A DNA stretch of 64,000 nucleotides from Rhabditoides inermis (GCA_963966185.1 CAWZYM010000153.1:80001-144000); one strand, 5' to 3'; counted from the first letter of the stretch, positions 1-9,902 are shown. Numbers and translations: made by a program. The notes: generated from the sequence alone by a model not told the origin.

Positions 1-68
1 GTTGCTAGAAGCTGTGGTCTCTTGAGAATGGTCGTGGTGTTTCTTGAGCGAGGCCACTAACTCTCCTC

Positions 69-322
69 CCACCCTTATGGTGGTTGTTGCTAGAAGCTGT
101 GGTCTCTTGAGATTGGTTGTGGTGTTTTTGAGTGGGGCCACTAACTCTCCTTCCACCCTTATGGTGGTTGTTGCTAGAAGCTGTGGTCCCTTGAGATTGG
201 TTGTGGTGTTTCTTGAGCGGGACCACTAACTCTCCTTCCACCCTTATGGTGGTTGTTGCTAGAAGCTGTGGTCTCTTGAGATTGGTTGTGGTGTTTCTTG
301 AGCGAGGCCACTAACTCTCCTT
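69..322 (+). repeat. Three-monomer sub-repeat (about 254 bp)
   Basis: Three successive monomers end in gagtgggg, gcgggacc and gcgagg; the gagtgggg type then returns at 323, followed again by gcgggacc (409). The marker spacing is 254-256 bp, the small change coming from T-run length. The same order recurs in most seven-monomer arrays that follow a gtgtatcg exit (for example 941-1500, 6432-7026, 36061-36655). It is the apparent step of array growth, since 7- and 10-monomer arrays differ by one such trimer. Confidence 0.75.
238..322 (+). repeat. Representative 85-bp monomer
   Basis: One typical monomer, taken from CCAC to the base before the next CCAC. It opens with CCACCCTTATGGTGG, in which CCACC and GGTGG are perfect inverted arms around CTTAT. 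It continues with ttgttgctagaagctgtgg, then tctcttgagattggttgtgg (variants tcccttgag, gagattggtcg, gagaatggtcg), then the variable tail gtttcttgagcgagg and ccactaactctcctt. I count 12 A, 31 T, 24 G and 18 C, so the strand is A-poor and T-rich. The tail is the main variable site: gcgagg, gcgggg, gcgggacc, gcggaacc, gagtgggg and gtatcttgag, with T runs of 5-10. Confidence 0.95.
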
Positions 323-559
323 CCACCCTTATGGTGGTTGTTGCTAGAAGCTGTGGTCTCTTGAGATTGGTTGTGGTGTTTTTTTGAGTGGGGCCACTAA
401 CTCTCCTTCCACCCTTATGGTGGTTGTTGCTAGAAGATGTGGTCTCTTGAGATTGGTTGTGGTGTATCTTGAGCGGGACCACTAACTCTCCTTCCACCCT
501 TATGATGGTTGTTGCTAGAAGCTGTGGTCTCTTGAGATTGGTTGTGGTGTTTCATGAGC

Positions 560-587
560 GGGGCTTCTTCTTTCTCTATCTCTCTTA

Positions 588-620
<33 letters not shown>

Positions 621-904
621 CCATATCCCTCTCCCTCCATCCAAAGTGCAATACAGGTTCATAATCAACGACAGCCACATTTCACCAAGTTTCTCGATCT
701 CGCAAGTCGGAAACGGAATGGATGGTGCTGAACTTCGCTAATAGGACACTAGAGAAGGAGTTCGGAGGAGATATGGATGAAGGGTACCTCAGTGTCTGTC
801 TCTATTCCTTCCCTCTATCTCGCCTTATCTCTTTTTTATCTCTCTTTGTGAGTTGATTACATGTAGTTATGTGTATCGAAGGTTGGTTGGATTGTTTCAT
901 GAGC
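560..904 (+). repeat. Cassette 1, type A; then 7 monomers
   Basis: Opens ggggcttcttc after tttcatgagc, with a CT tract introduced by ctcttactct. It carries gaaggag (base 758 is G, whereas cassette 2 has A at 1698). Exit gtgtatcg. Confidence 0.93.
722..856 (+). other. Gene-like 44-codon open frame inside A cassettes
   Basis: In cassette 1 an ATG at 722 opens a frame that begins MVLNFANRTLEKEFGGDMDE and stops at TGA 854-856; the frame is open leftwards to a TAA at 662-664. It looks less repetitive than its surroundings. Types B and C have one base fewer in the gacttcgag/gatttcgag region and B has a TGA in tcttgatc, so the frame is not kept across families. I do not recognise a protein family. 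It may be a scrap of a captured gene, or chance. It recurs in most A cassettes. Confidence 0.2.
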
Positions 905-1499
905 GAGGCCACTAACTCTCCTCCCACCCTTATGGTGGTTGTTGCTAGAAGCTGTGGTCTCTTGAGAATGGTCGTGGTGTTTCTTGAGCGAGGCCACTAA
1001 CTCTCCTCCCACCCTTATGGTGGTTGTTGCTAGAAGCTGTGGTCTCTTGAGATTGGTTGTGGTGTTTTTGAGTGGGGCCACTAACTCTCCTTCCACCCTT
1101 ATGGTGGTTGTTGCTAGAAGCTGTGGTCCCTTGAGATTGGTTGTGGTGTTTCTTGAGCGGGACCACTAACTCTCCTTCCACCCTTATGGTGGTTGTTGCT
1201 AGAAGCTGTGGTCTCTTGAGATTGGTTGTGGTGTTTCTTGAGCGAGGCCACTAACTCTCCTTCCACCCTTATGGTGGTTGTTGCTAGAAGCTGTGGTCTC
1301 TTGAGATTGGTTGTGGTGTTTTTTTGAGTGGGGCCACTAACTCTCCTTCCACCCTTATGGTGGTTGTTGCTAGAAGCTGTGGTCTCTTGAGATTGGTTGT
1401 GGTGTATCTTGAGCGGGACCACTAACTCTCCTTCCACCCTTATGATGGTTGTTGCTAGAAGCTGTGGTCTCTTGAGATTGGTTGTGGTGTTTCATGAGC

Positions 1500-1527
1500 G
1501 GGGCTTCTTCTTTCTCTATCTCTCTTA

Positions 1528-1560
<33 letters not shown>

Positions 1561-1844
1561 CCATATCCCTCTCCCTCCATCCAAAGTGCAATACAGGTTC
1601 ATAATCAACGACAGCCACATTTCACCAAGTTTCTCGATCTCGCAAGTCGGAAACGGAATGGATGGTGCTGAACTTCGCTAATAGGACACTAGAGAAGAAG
1701 TTCGGAGGAGATATGGATGAAGGGTACCTCAGTGTCTGTCTCTATTCCTTCCCTCTATCTCGCCTTATCTCTTTTTTATCTCTCTTTGTGAGTTGATTAC
1801 ATGTAGTTATGTGTATCGAAGGTTGGTTGGATTGTTTCATGAGC
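1500..1844 (+). repeat. Cassette 2, type A; then 7 monomers
   Basis: Same length as cassette 1 (345 bp), again with ctcttactct before the CT tract, but gaagaag. Exit gtgtatcg, followed by the gagaatggtcg monomer. Confidence 0.93.
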
Positions 1845-2439
1845 GAGGCCACTAACTCTCCTCCCACCCTTATGGTGGTTGTTGCTAGAAGCTGTGGTCT
1901 CTTGAGAATGGTCGTGGTGTTTCTTGAGCGAGGCCACTAACTCTCCTCCCACCCTTATGGTGGTTGTTGCTAGAAGCTGTGGTCTCTTGAGATTGGTTGT
2001 GGTGTTTTTGAGTGGGGCCACTAACTCTCCTTCCACCCTTATGGTGGTTGTTGCTAGAAGCTGTGGTCCCTTGAGATTGGTTGTGGTGTTTCTTGAGCGG
2101 GACCACTAACTCTCCTTCCACCCTTATGGTGGTTGTTGCTAGAAGCTGTGGTCTCTTGAGATTGGTTGTGGTGTTTCTTGAGCGAGGCCACTAACTCTCC
2201 TTCCACCCTTATGGTGGTTGTTGCTAGAAGTTGTGGTCTCTTGAGATTGGTTGTGGTGTTTTTTTGAGTGGGGCCACTAACTCTCCTTCCACCCTTATGG
2301 TGGTTGTTGCTAGAAGCTGTGGTCCCTTGAGATTGGTTGTGGTGTATCTTGAGCGGGACCACTAACTCTCCTTCCACCCTTATGATGGTTGTTGCTAGAA
2401 GCTGTGGTCTCTTGAGTTTGGTTGTGGTGTTTCATGAGC

Positions 2440-2466
2440 GGGGCTTCTTCTTTCTCTATCTCTCTC

Positions 2467-2506
<40 letters not shown>

Positions 2507-2791
2507 CCATATCCCTCTCCCTCCATCCAAAGTGCAATACAGGTTCATAATCAACGACAGCCACATTTCACCAAGTTTCTCGATCTCGCAAGTCGGAAAC
2601 GGAATGGATGGTGCTGAACTTCGCTAATAGGACACTAGAGAAGAAGTTCGGAGGAGATATGGATGAAGGGTACCTCAGTGTCTGTCTCTATTCCTTCCCT
2701 CTATCTCGCCTTATCTCTTTTTTATCTCTCTTTGTGAGTTGATTACATGTAGTTATGTAGTATCGAAGGTTGGTTGGATTGTTTCATGAGC
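2440..2791 (+). repeat. Cassette 3, type A; then 10 monomers
   Basis: Preceded by a private gagtttgg variant. Exit changes to gtagtatcg, and the next array begins ctaactttcctccc, the marker of arrays that lead to C cassettes. Confidence 0.93.
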
Positions 2792-3641
2792 GAGGCCACT
2801 AACTTTCCTCCCACCCTTATGGTGGTTGTTGCTAGAAGCTGTGGTCTCTTGAGATTGGTTGTGGTGTTTCTTGAGCGGGGCCACTAACTCTCCTTCCACC
2901 CTTATGGTGGTTGTTGCTAGAAGCTGTGGTCTCTTGAGATTGGTTGTGGTGTTTCTTGAGCGAGGCCACTAACTCTCCTTCCACCCTTATGGTGGTTGTT
3001 GCTAGAAGCTGTGGTCTCTTGAGATTGGTTGTGGTGTTTGTTGAGCGGGACCACTATTTCTTTTTCCACCCTTATGGTGGTTGTTGCTAGAAGCTGTGGT
3101 CTCTTGAGATTGGTTATGGTGTTTCTTGAGCGGAACCACTATTTCTCCTTCCACCCTTATGGTGGTTGTTGCTAGAAGCTGTGGTCTCTTGAGATTGGTT
3201 GTGGTGTTTCTTGAGCGGGACCACTATTTATCCTTCCACCCTTATGGTGGTTGTTGCTAGAAGCTGTGGTCTCTTGAGATTGGTTGTGGTGTTTCTTGAG
3301 CGGGACCACTATTTCTCCTTCCATCCTTATGGTGGTTGTTGCTAGAAGCTGTGGTCTCTTGAGATTGGTTGTGGTGTTTCTTGAGCGAGGCCACTAACTC
3401 TCTTTCCACCCTTATGGTGGTTGTTGCTAGAAGCTGTGGTCTCTTGAGATTGGTTGTGGTGTTTTTTGAGTGGGGCCACTAACTCTCCTTCCACCCTTAT
3501 GGTGGTTGTTGCTAGAAGCTGTGGTCCTTTGAGATTGGTTGTGGTGTATCTTGAGCGGGACCACTAACTCTCCTTCCACCCTTATGGTGGTTGTTGCTAG
3601 AAGCTGTGGTCTCTTGAGATTGGTTGTGGTGTTTCATGAGC
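2792..3641 (+). repeat. Ten-monomer array leading to a C cassette
   Basis: Contains a fixed order of distinctive monomers: gtttgttgagc with ctttttcc, ggttatgg with gcggaacc, tttatcc, tttctcc followed by catcc, ctctctttcc, then a gtcctttgag monomer. The same order is at 7375-8224, 27903-28752, 38833-39682 and 49743-50592. Confidence 0.9.
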
Positions 3642-3671
3642 GGGGCTTCTTCTTGCTCTCTCTCTCTCTCT

Positions 3672-3712
<41 letters not shown>

Positions 3713-3999
3713 CTTCCCATACCCCTCTCCCTCCATCCAAAGTTCAATACAGGTTCATAATCAACTACAGTCACACTTCACCAAGTTTCTCGATCTCGCA
3801 AGTCGAAAACGGAATGAATGGTGCTGAACTTCGCTAATAGGATACCAGAGAAGGATTTCGAGGAGATATGGATGAAGGGTACCTCAGTGTCTGTCTCTAT
3901 TCCTTCCCTCTATCTCGCCTTATCTCTTTTTATCTTTTTCTGTGGGTTGATTACATGTAGTTATGTAGTATCGAAGGTTGGTTGGATTGTTTCATGAGC
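3642..3999 (+). repeat. Cassette 4, type C; then 2 monomers
   Basis: First C cassette. Private gataccagag and ctacagtcac. It has gaagggtacc with three g before tacc (cassettes 9, 33 and 47 have four). Tail tttttctgtggg. Confidence 0.92.
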
Positions 4000-4168
4000 G
4001 AGGCCACTAACTCTCCTCCCACCCTTATGGTGGTTGTTGCTAGAAGCTGTGGTCTCTTGAGATTGGTTGTGGTGTTTTTGAGTGGGGCCACTAACTCTCC
4101 TTCCACCCTTATGATGGTTGTTGCTAGAAGCTGTGGTCTCTTGAGATTGGTTGTGGTGTTTCATGAGT

Positions 4169-4193
4169 GGGGCTTCTTCTTTCTCTATCTCTC

Positions 4194-4246
<53 letters not shown>

Positions 4247-4543
4247 CTCTCCTCTTTTCCCATATCCCTCTCCCTCCATCCAAAGTGCAATACAGGTTCA
4301 TAATCAACGACAGCCACATTTCACCAAGTTTCTCGATCTCGCAAGTCGGAAACGGAATGGATGGTGCTGAACTTCGCTAATAGGACACTAGAGAAGGAGT
4401 TCGGAGGAGATATGGATGAAGGGTACCTCAGTGTCTGTCTCTATTCCTTCCCTCTATCTCGCCTTATCTCTTTTTTATCTCTCTTTGTGAGTTGATTACA
4501 TGTAGTTATGTGTATCGAAGGTTGGTTGGATTGTTTCATGAGC
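4169..4543 (+). repeat. Cassette 5, type Ag; then 7 monomers
   Basis: Left entry is gagtgggg instead of gagcgggg, unique among the 75. CT run 4197-4243 (47 nt) ends in cgctctctcc. Exit gtgtatcg. Confidence 0.92.
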
Positions 4544-5137
4544 GAGGCCACTAACTCTCCTCCCACCCTTATGGTGGTTGTTGCTAGAAGCTGTGGTCTC
4601 TTGAGAATGGTCGTGGTGTTTCTTGAGCGAGGCCACTAACTCTCCTCCCACCCTTATGGTGGTTGTTGCTAGAAGCTGTGGTCTCTTGAGATTGGTTGTG
4701 GTGTTTTTGAGTGGGGCCACTAACTCTCCTTCCACCCTTATGTGGTTGTTGCTAGAAGCTGTGGTCCCTTGAGATTGGTTGTGGTGTTTCTTGAGCGGGA
4801 CCACTAACTCTCCTTCCACCCTTATGGTGGTTGTTGCTAGAAGCTGTGGTCTCTTGAGATTGGTTGTGGTGTTTCTTGAGCGAGGCCACTAACTCTCCTT
4901 CCACCCTTATGGTGGTTGTTGCTAGAAGCTGTGGTCTCTTGAGATTGGTTGTGGTGTTTTTTTGAGTGGGGCCACTAACTCTCCTTCCACCCTTATGGTG
5001 GTTGTTGCTAGAAGCTGTGGTCCCTTGAGATTGGTTGTGGTGTATCTTGAGCGGGACCACTAACTCTCCTTCCACCCGTATGATGGTTGTTGCTAGAAGC
5101 TGTGGTCTCTTGAGATTGGTTGTGGTGTTTCATGAGC

Positions 5138-5162
5138 GGGGCTTCTTCTTTCTCTATCTCTC

Positions 5163-5210
<48 letters not shown>

Positions 5211-5495
5211 CCATATCCCTCTCCCTCCATCCAAAGTGCAATACAGGTTCATAATCAACGACAGCCACATTTCACCAAGTTTCTCGATCTCGCAAGTCGG
5301 AAACGGAATGGATGGTGCTGAACTTCGCTAATAGGACACTAGAGAAGAAGTTCGGAGGAGATATGGATGAAGGGTACCTCAGTGTCTGTCTCTATTCCTT
5401 CCCTCTATCTCGCCTTATCTCTTTTTTATCTCTCTTTGTGAGTTGATTACATGTAGTTATGTAGTATCGAAGGTTGGTTGGATTGTTTCATGAGC
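5138..5495 (+). repeat. Cassette 6, type A; then 7 monomers
   Basis: The monomer to its left carries cccgtatgatgg, a variant shared with cassettes 35, 49, 62, 63, 64 and 70. Exit gtagtatcg. Confidence 0.92.
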
Positions 5496-6090
5496 GAGGC
5501 CACTAACTCTCCTCCCACCCTTATGGTGGTTGTTGCTAGAAGCTGTGGTCTCTTGAGATTGGTTGTGGTGTTTCTTGAGCGGGGCCACTAACTCTCCTTC
5601 CACCCTTATGGTGGTTGTTGCTAGAAGCTGTGGTCTCTTGAGATTGGTCGTGGTGTTTCTTGAGCGGGGCCACTAACTCTCCTTCCACCCTTATGGTGGT
5701 TGTTGCTAGAAGCTGTGGTCCCTTGAGATTGGTTGTGGTGTTTCTTGAGCGAGGCCACTAACTCTCCTTCCACCCTTATGGTGGTTGTTGCTAGAAGCTG
5801 TGGTCTCTTGAGATTGGTCGTGGTGTTTTTTGAGCGGGGCCACTAACTCTCCTTCCATCCTTATGGTGGTTGTTGCTAGAAGCTGTGGTCCCTTAAGATT
5901 GGTTGTGGTGTTTCTTGAGCGGGACCACTATCTCTCCTTCCACCCTTATGGTGGTTGTTGATAGAAGCGGTGGTCTCTTGAGATTGGTTGTGGTGTATCT
6001 TGAGCGGGACCACTAACTCTCCTTCCACCCTTATGGTGGTTGTTTCTAGAAGCTGTGGTCTCTTGAGATTGGTAGTGGTGTTTCATATGC

Positions 6091-6431
6091 GGGGCTTCTT
6101 CTTTCTCTATCTCTCTCACTCTTTCTCTCTCTCTCTCTCCCCTCTTCCCATACCCCTCTCCCTCCATCCAAAGTTCAATACAGGTTCATAATCAACGACA
6201 GCCACATTTCACCAAGTTTCTCGATCTCGCAAGTCGGAAACGGAATGGATGTTGCTGAACTTCGCTAATAGGACACTAGAGAAGAAGTTCGGAGGAGATA
6301 TGGATGAAGGGTACCTCAGTGTCTGTCTCTATTCCTTCCCTCTATCTCGCCTTATCTCTTTTTTATCTCTCTTTGTGAGTTGATTACATGTAGTTATGTG
6401 TATCGAAGGTTGGTTGGATTGTTTCATGAGC
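6091..6431 (+). repeat. Cassette 7, B'/A hybrid; then 7 monomers
   Basis: The left part is B' (ggtagtgg, catatgcgggg, cccataccc, aagttcaatac). From base 6207 on it is A, of the At kind (cacatttc, gatgttgctg, cactagag, cagtgtctg, gtgagttg, exit gtgtatcg). The switch lies in a shared stretch between 6176 and 6206. Confidence 0.9.
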
Positions 6432-7026
6432 GAGGCCACTAACTCTCCTCCCACCCTTATGGTGGTTGTTGCTAGAAGCTGTGGTCTCTTGAGAATGGTC
6501 GTGGTGTTTCTTGAGCGAGGCCACTAACTCTCCTCCCACCCTTATGGTGGTTGTTGCTAGAAGCTGTGGTCTCTTGAGATTGGTTGTGGTGTTTTTGAGT
6601 GGGGCCACTAACTCTCCTTCCACCCTTATGGTGGTTGTTGCTAGAAGCTGTGGTCCCTTGAGATTGGTTGTGGTGTTTCTTGAGCGGGACCACTAACTCT
6701 CCTTCCACCCTTATGGTGGTTGTTGCTAGAAGCTGTGGTCTCTTGAGATTGGTTGTGGTGTTTCTTGAGCGAGGCCACTAACTCTCCTTCCACCCTTATG
6801 GTGGTTGTTGCTAGAAGCTGTGGTCTCTTGAGATTGGTTGTGGTGTTTTTTTGAGTGGGGCCACTAACTCTCCTTCCACCCTTATGGTGGTTGTTGCTAG
6901 AAGCTGTGGTCCCTTGAGATTGGTTGTGGTGTATCTTGAGCGGGACCACTAACTCTCCTTCCACCCTTATGATGGTTGTTGCTAGAAGCTGTGGTCTCTT
7001 GAGATTGGTTGTGGTGTTTCATGAGC

Positions 7027-7049
7027 GGGGCTTCTTCTTTCTCTATCTC

Positions 7050-7089
<40 letters not shown>

Positions 7090-7374
7090 CCATATCCCTC
7101 TCCCTCCATCCAAAGTGCAATACAGGTTCATAATCAACGACAGCCACATTTCACCAAGTTTCTCGATCTCGCAAGTCGGAAACGGAATGGATGGTGCTGA
7201 ACTTCGCTAATAGGACACTAGAGAAGAAGTTCGGAGGAGATATGGATGAAGGGTACCTCAGTGTCTGTCTCTATTCCTTCCCTCTATCTCGCCTTATCTC
7301 TTTTTTATCTCTCTTTGTGAGTTGATTACATGTAGTTATGTAGTATCGAAGGTTGGTTGGATTGTTTCATGAGC
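7027..7374 (+). repeat. Cassette 8, type A; then 10 monomers
   Basis: Short lead ctatctctcactct as in Av cassettes, but with normal caggttcata. Exit gtagtatcg into a ctaactttcctccc array. Confidence 0.92.
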
Positions 7375-8224
7375 GAGGCCACTAACTTTCCTCCCACCCT
7401 TATGGTGGTTGTTGCTAGAAGCTGTGGTCTCTTGAGATTGGTTGTGGTGTTTCTTGAGCGGGGCCACTAACTCTCCTTCCACCCTTATGGTGGTTGTTGC
7501 TAGAAGCTGTGGTCTCTTGAGATTGGTTGTGGTGTTTCTTGAGCGAGGCCACTAACTCTCCTTCCACCCTTATGGTGGTTGTTGCTAGAAGCTGTGGTCT
7601 CTTGAGATTGGTTGTGGTGTTTGTTGAGCGGGACCACTATTTCTTTTTCCACCCTTATGGTGGTTGTTGCTAGAAGCTGTGGTCTCTTGAGATTGGTTAT
7701 GGTGTTTCTTGAGCGGAACCACTATTTCTCCTTCCACCCTTATGGTGGTTGTTGCTAGAAGCTGTGGTCTCTTGAGATTGGTTGTGGTGTTTCTTGAGCG
7801 GGACCACTATTTATCCTTCCACCCTTATGGTGGTTGTTGCTAGAAGCTGTGGTCTCTTGAGATTGGTTGTGGTGTTTCTTGAGCGGGACCACTATTTCTC
7901 CTTCCATCCTTATGGTGGTTGTTGCTAGAAGCTGTGGTCTCTTGAGATTGGTTGTGGTGTTTCTTGAGCGAGGCCACTAACTCTCTTTCCACCCTTATGG
8001 TGGTTGTTGCTAGAAGCTGTGGTCTCTTGAGATTGGTTGTGGTGTTTTTTGAGTGGGGCCACTAACTCTCCTTCCACCCTTATGGTGGTTGTTGCTAGAA
8101 GATGTGGTCCTTTGAGATTGGTTGTGGTGTATCTTGAGCGGGACCACTAACTCTCCTTCCACCCTTATGGTGGTTGTTGCTAGAAGCTGTGGTCTCTTGA
8201 GATTGGTTGTGGTGTTTCATGAGC
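7375..8224 (+). repeat. Ten-monomer array leading to a C cassette
   Basis: Second copy of the array at 2792-3641, with the same order of gtttgttgagc, gcggaacc, tttatcc, catcc and ctctctttcc monomers. It has agaagatgtgg before gtcctttgag, as at 28.6 and 39.6 kb but not at 3.5 or 50.5 kb. Confidence 0.9.
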
Positions 8225-8252
8225 GGGGCTTCTTCTTGCTCTCTCTCTCTCT

Positions 8253-8301
<49 letters not shown>

Positions 8302-8589
8302 CTTCCCATACCCCTCTCCCTCCATCCAAAGTTCAATACAGGTTCATAATCAACTACAGCCACACTTCACCAAGTTTCTCGATCTCGCAAGTCGAAAACG
8401 GAATGAATGGTGCTGAACTTCGCTAATAGGACACCAGAGAAGGATTTCGAGGAGATATGGATGAAGGGGTACCTCAGTGTCTGTCTCTATTCCTTCCCTC
8501 TATCTCGCCTTATCTCTTTTTATCTTTTTCTGTGGGTTGATTACATGTAGTTATGTAGTATCGAAGGTTGGTTGGATTGTTTCATGAGC
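8225..8589 (+). repeat. Cassette 9, type C; then 2 monomers
   Basis: CT run 8255-8297 (43 nt) after the aactct interruption. Four g in gaaggggtacc. Confidence 0.92.
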
Positions 8590-8758
8590 GAGGCCACTAA
8601 CTCTCCTCCCACCCTTATGGTGGTTGTTGCTAGAAGCTGTGGTCTCTTGAGATTGGTTGTGGTGTTTTTGAGTGGGGCCACTAACTCTCCTTCCACCCTT
8701 ATGATGGTTGTTGCTAGAAGCTGTGGTCTCTTGAGATTGGTTGTGGTGTTTCATGAGC

Positions 8759-8783
8759 GGGGCTTCTTCTTTCTCTATCTCTC

Positions 8784-8838
<55 letters not shown>

Positions 8839-9135
8839 CTCTCCTCTTTTCCCATATCCCTCTCCCTCCATCCAAAGTGCAATACAGGTTCATAATCAAC
8901 GACAGCCACATTTCACCAAGTTTCTCGATCTCGCAAGTCGGAAACGGAATGGATGGTGCTGAACTTCGCTAATAGGACACTAGAGAAGGAGTTCGGAGGA
9001 GATATGGATGAAGGGTACCTCAGTGTCTGTCTCTATTCCTTCCCTCTATCTCGCCTTATCTCTTTTTTATCTCTCTTTGTGAGTTGATTACATGTAGTTA
9101 TATGTATCGAAGGTTGGTTGGATTGTTTCATGAGC
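8759..9135 (+). repeat. Cassette 10, type Ag; then 9 monomers
   Basis: Longest cassette (377 bp) and longest CT run seen, 8787-8835 (49 nt), ending cgctctctcc. Exit is gttatatgtatcg, shared with cassettes 34 and 48. Confidence 0.92.
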
Positions 9136-9902
9136 GAGGCCACTAACTCCCCTCCCACCCTTATGGTGGTTGTTGCTAGAAGCTGTGGTCTCTTGAGAAT
9201 GGTCGTGGTGTTTCTTGAGCGAGGCCACTAACTCTCCTCCCACCCTTATGGTGGTTGTTGCTAGAAGCTGTGGTCTCTTGAGATTGGTTGTGGTGTTTTT
9301 GAGTGGGGCCACTAACTCTCCTTCCACCCTTATGGTGGTTGTTGCTAGAAGCTGTGGTCCCTTGAGATTGGTTGTGGTGTTTCTTGAGCGGGACCACTAA
9401 CTCTCCTTCCACCCTTATGGTGGTTGTTGCTAGAAGCTGTGGTCTCTTGAGATTGGTTGTGGTGTTTCTTGAGCGAGGCCACTAACTCTCCTTCCACCCT
9501 TATGGTGGTTGTTGCTAGAAGCTGTGGTCTCTTGAGATTGGTTGTGGTGTTTTTTTGAGTGGGGCCACTAACTCTCCTTCCACCCTTATGGTGGTTGTTG
9601 CTAGAAGCTGTGGTCCCTTGAGATTGGTTGTGGTGTTTCTTGAGCGAGGCCACTAACTCTCCTTCCACCCTTATGGTGGTTGTTGCTAGAAGCTGTGGTC
9701 TCTTGAGATTGGTTGTGGTGTTTTTTTTGAGTGGGGCCACTAACTCTCCTTCCACCCTTATGGTGGTTGTTGCTAGAAGCTGTGGTCCCTTGAGATTGGT
9801 TGTGGTGTATCTTGAGCGGGACCACTAACTCTCCTTCCACCCTTATGATGGTTGTTGCTAGAAGCTGTGGTCTCTTGAGATTGGTTGTGGTGTTTCATGA
9901 GC

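Larger units (their letters stand above)
1..559 (+). repeat. Monomer array before cassette 1
   Basis: About 6.6 monomers. Base 1 corresponds to base 941, so the window opens one partial monomer after an unseen cassette exit. The first monomer carries gagaatggtcg, the marker of arrays behind gtgtatcg exits. The last monomer has cccttatgatgg, the usual left neighbour of A cassettes. Confidence 0.93.

Noticed and set aside
702..718. gtcggaaacggaa in the cassette resembling a CENP-B box
   Set aside because: Only about 11 of 17 positions match and the essential left TTCG is absent. CENP-B boxes are a mammalian feature in any case.
774..856. A 27-codon frame starting at ATG 774 within the cassette
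   Set aside because: It is the inner end of the 44-codon frame. Types B and C differ in frame upstream, and the right half is a low-complexity pyrimidine tract.
560..904. The cassette as a DNA transposon or retroelement with target-site duplication
   Set aside because: No terminal inverted repeats, LTRs, poly-A tail or transposase/RT frame are visible. The bracket could equally be a recombination seam. The insertion-like geometry is kept as a finding without naming an element.
1..2820. Regular repeats resembling a CRISPR array
   Set aside because: The repeats are contiguous 85-bp units with no unique spacers between them, there are no cas genes, and the cassettes are shared, not unique.
3961..4317. 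Minus-strand frame with a long RERERE stretch that looks like an arginine/glutamate-rich protein
   Set aside because: It is the CT microsatellite read backwards, joined to repeat translation. Its length varies from cassette to cassette with CT slippage.
9345..9755. Open frames of 60-136 codons on both strands, for example the long minus-strand frame here rich in HHNQSQ and HHKGGRRVSG repeats
   Set aside because: They are translations of the 85-bp repeat. The same DNA is open in several frames on both strands, starts and stops fall at fixed repeat positions, and frames shift with every monomer.
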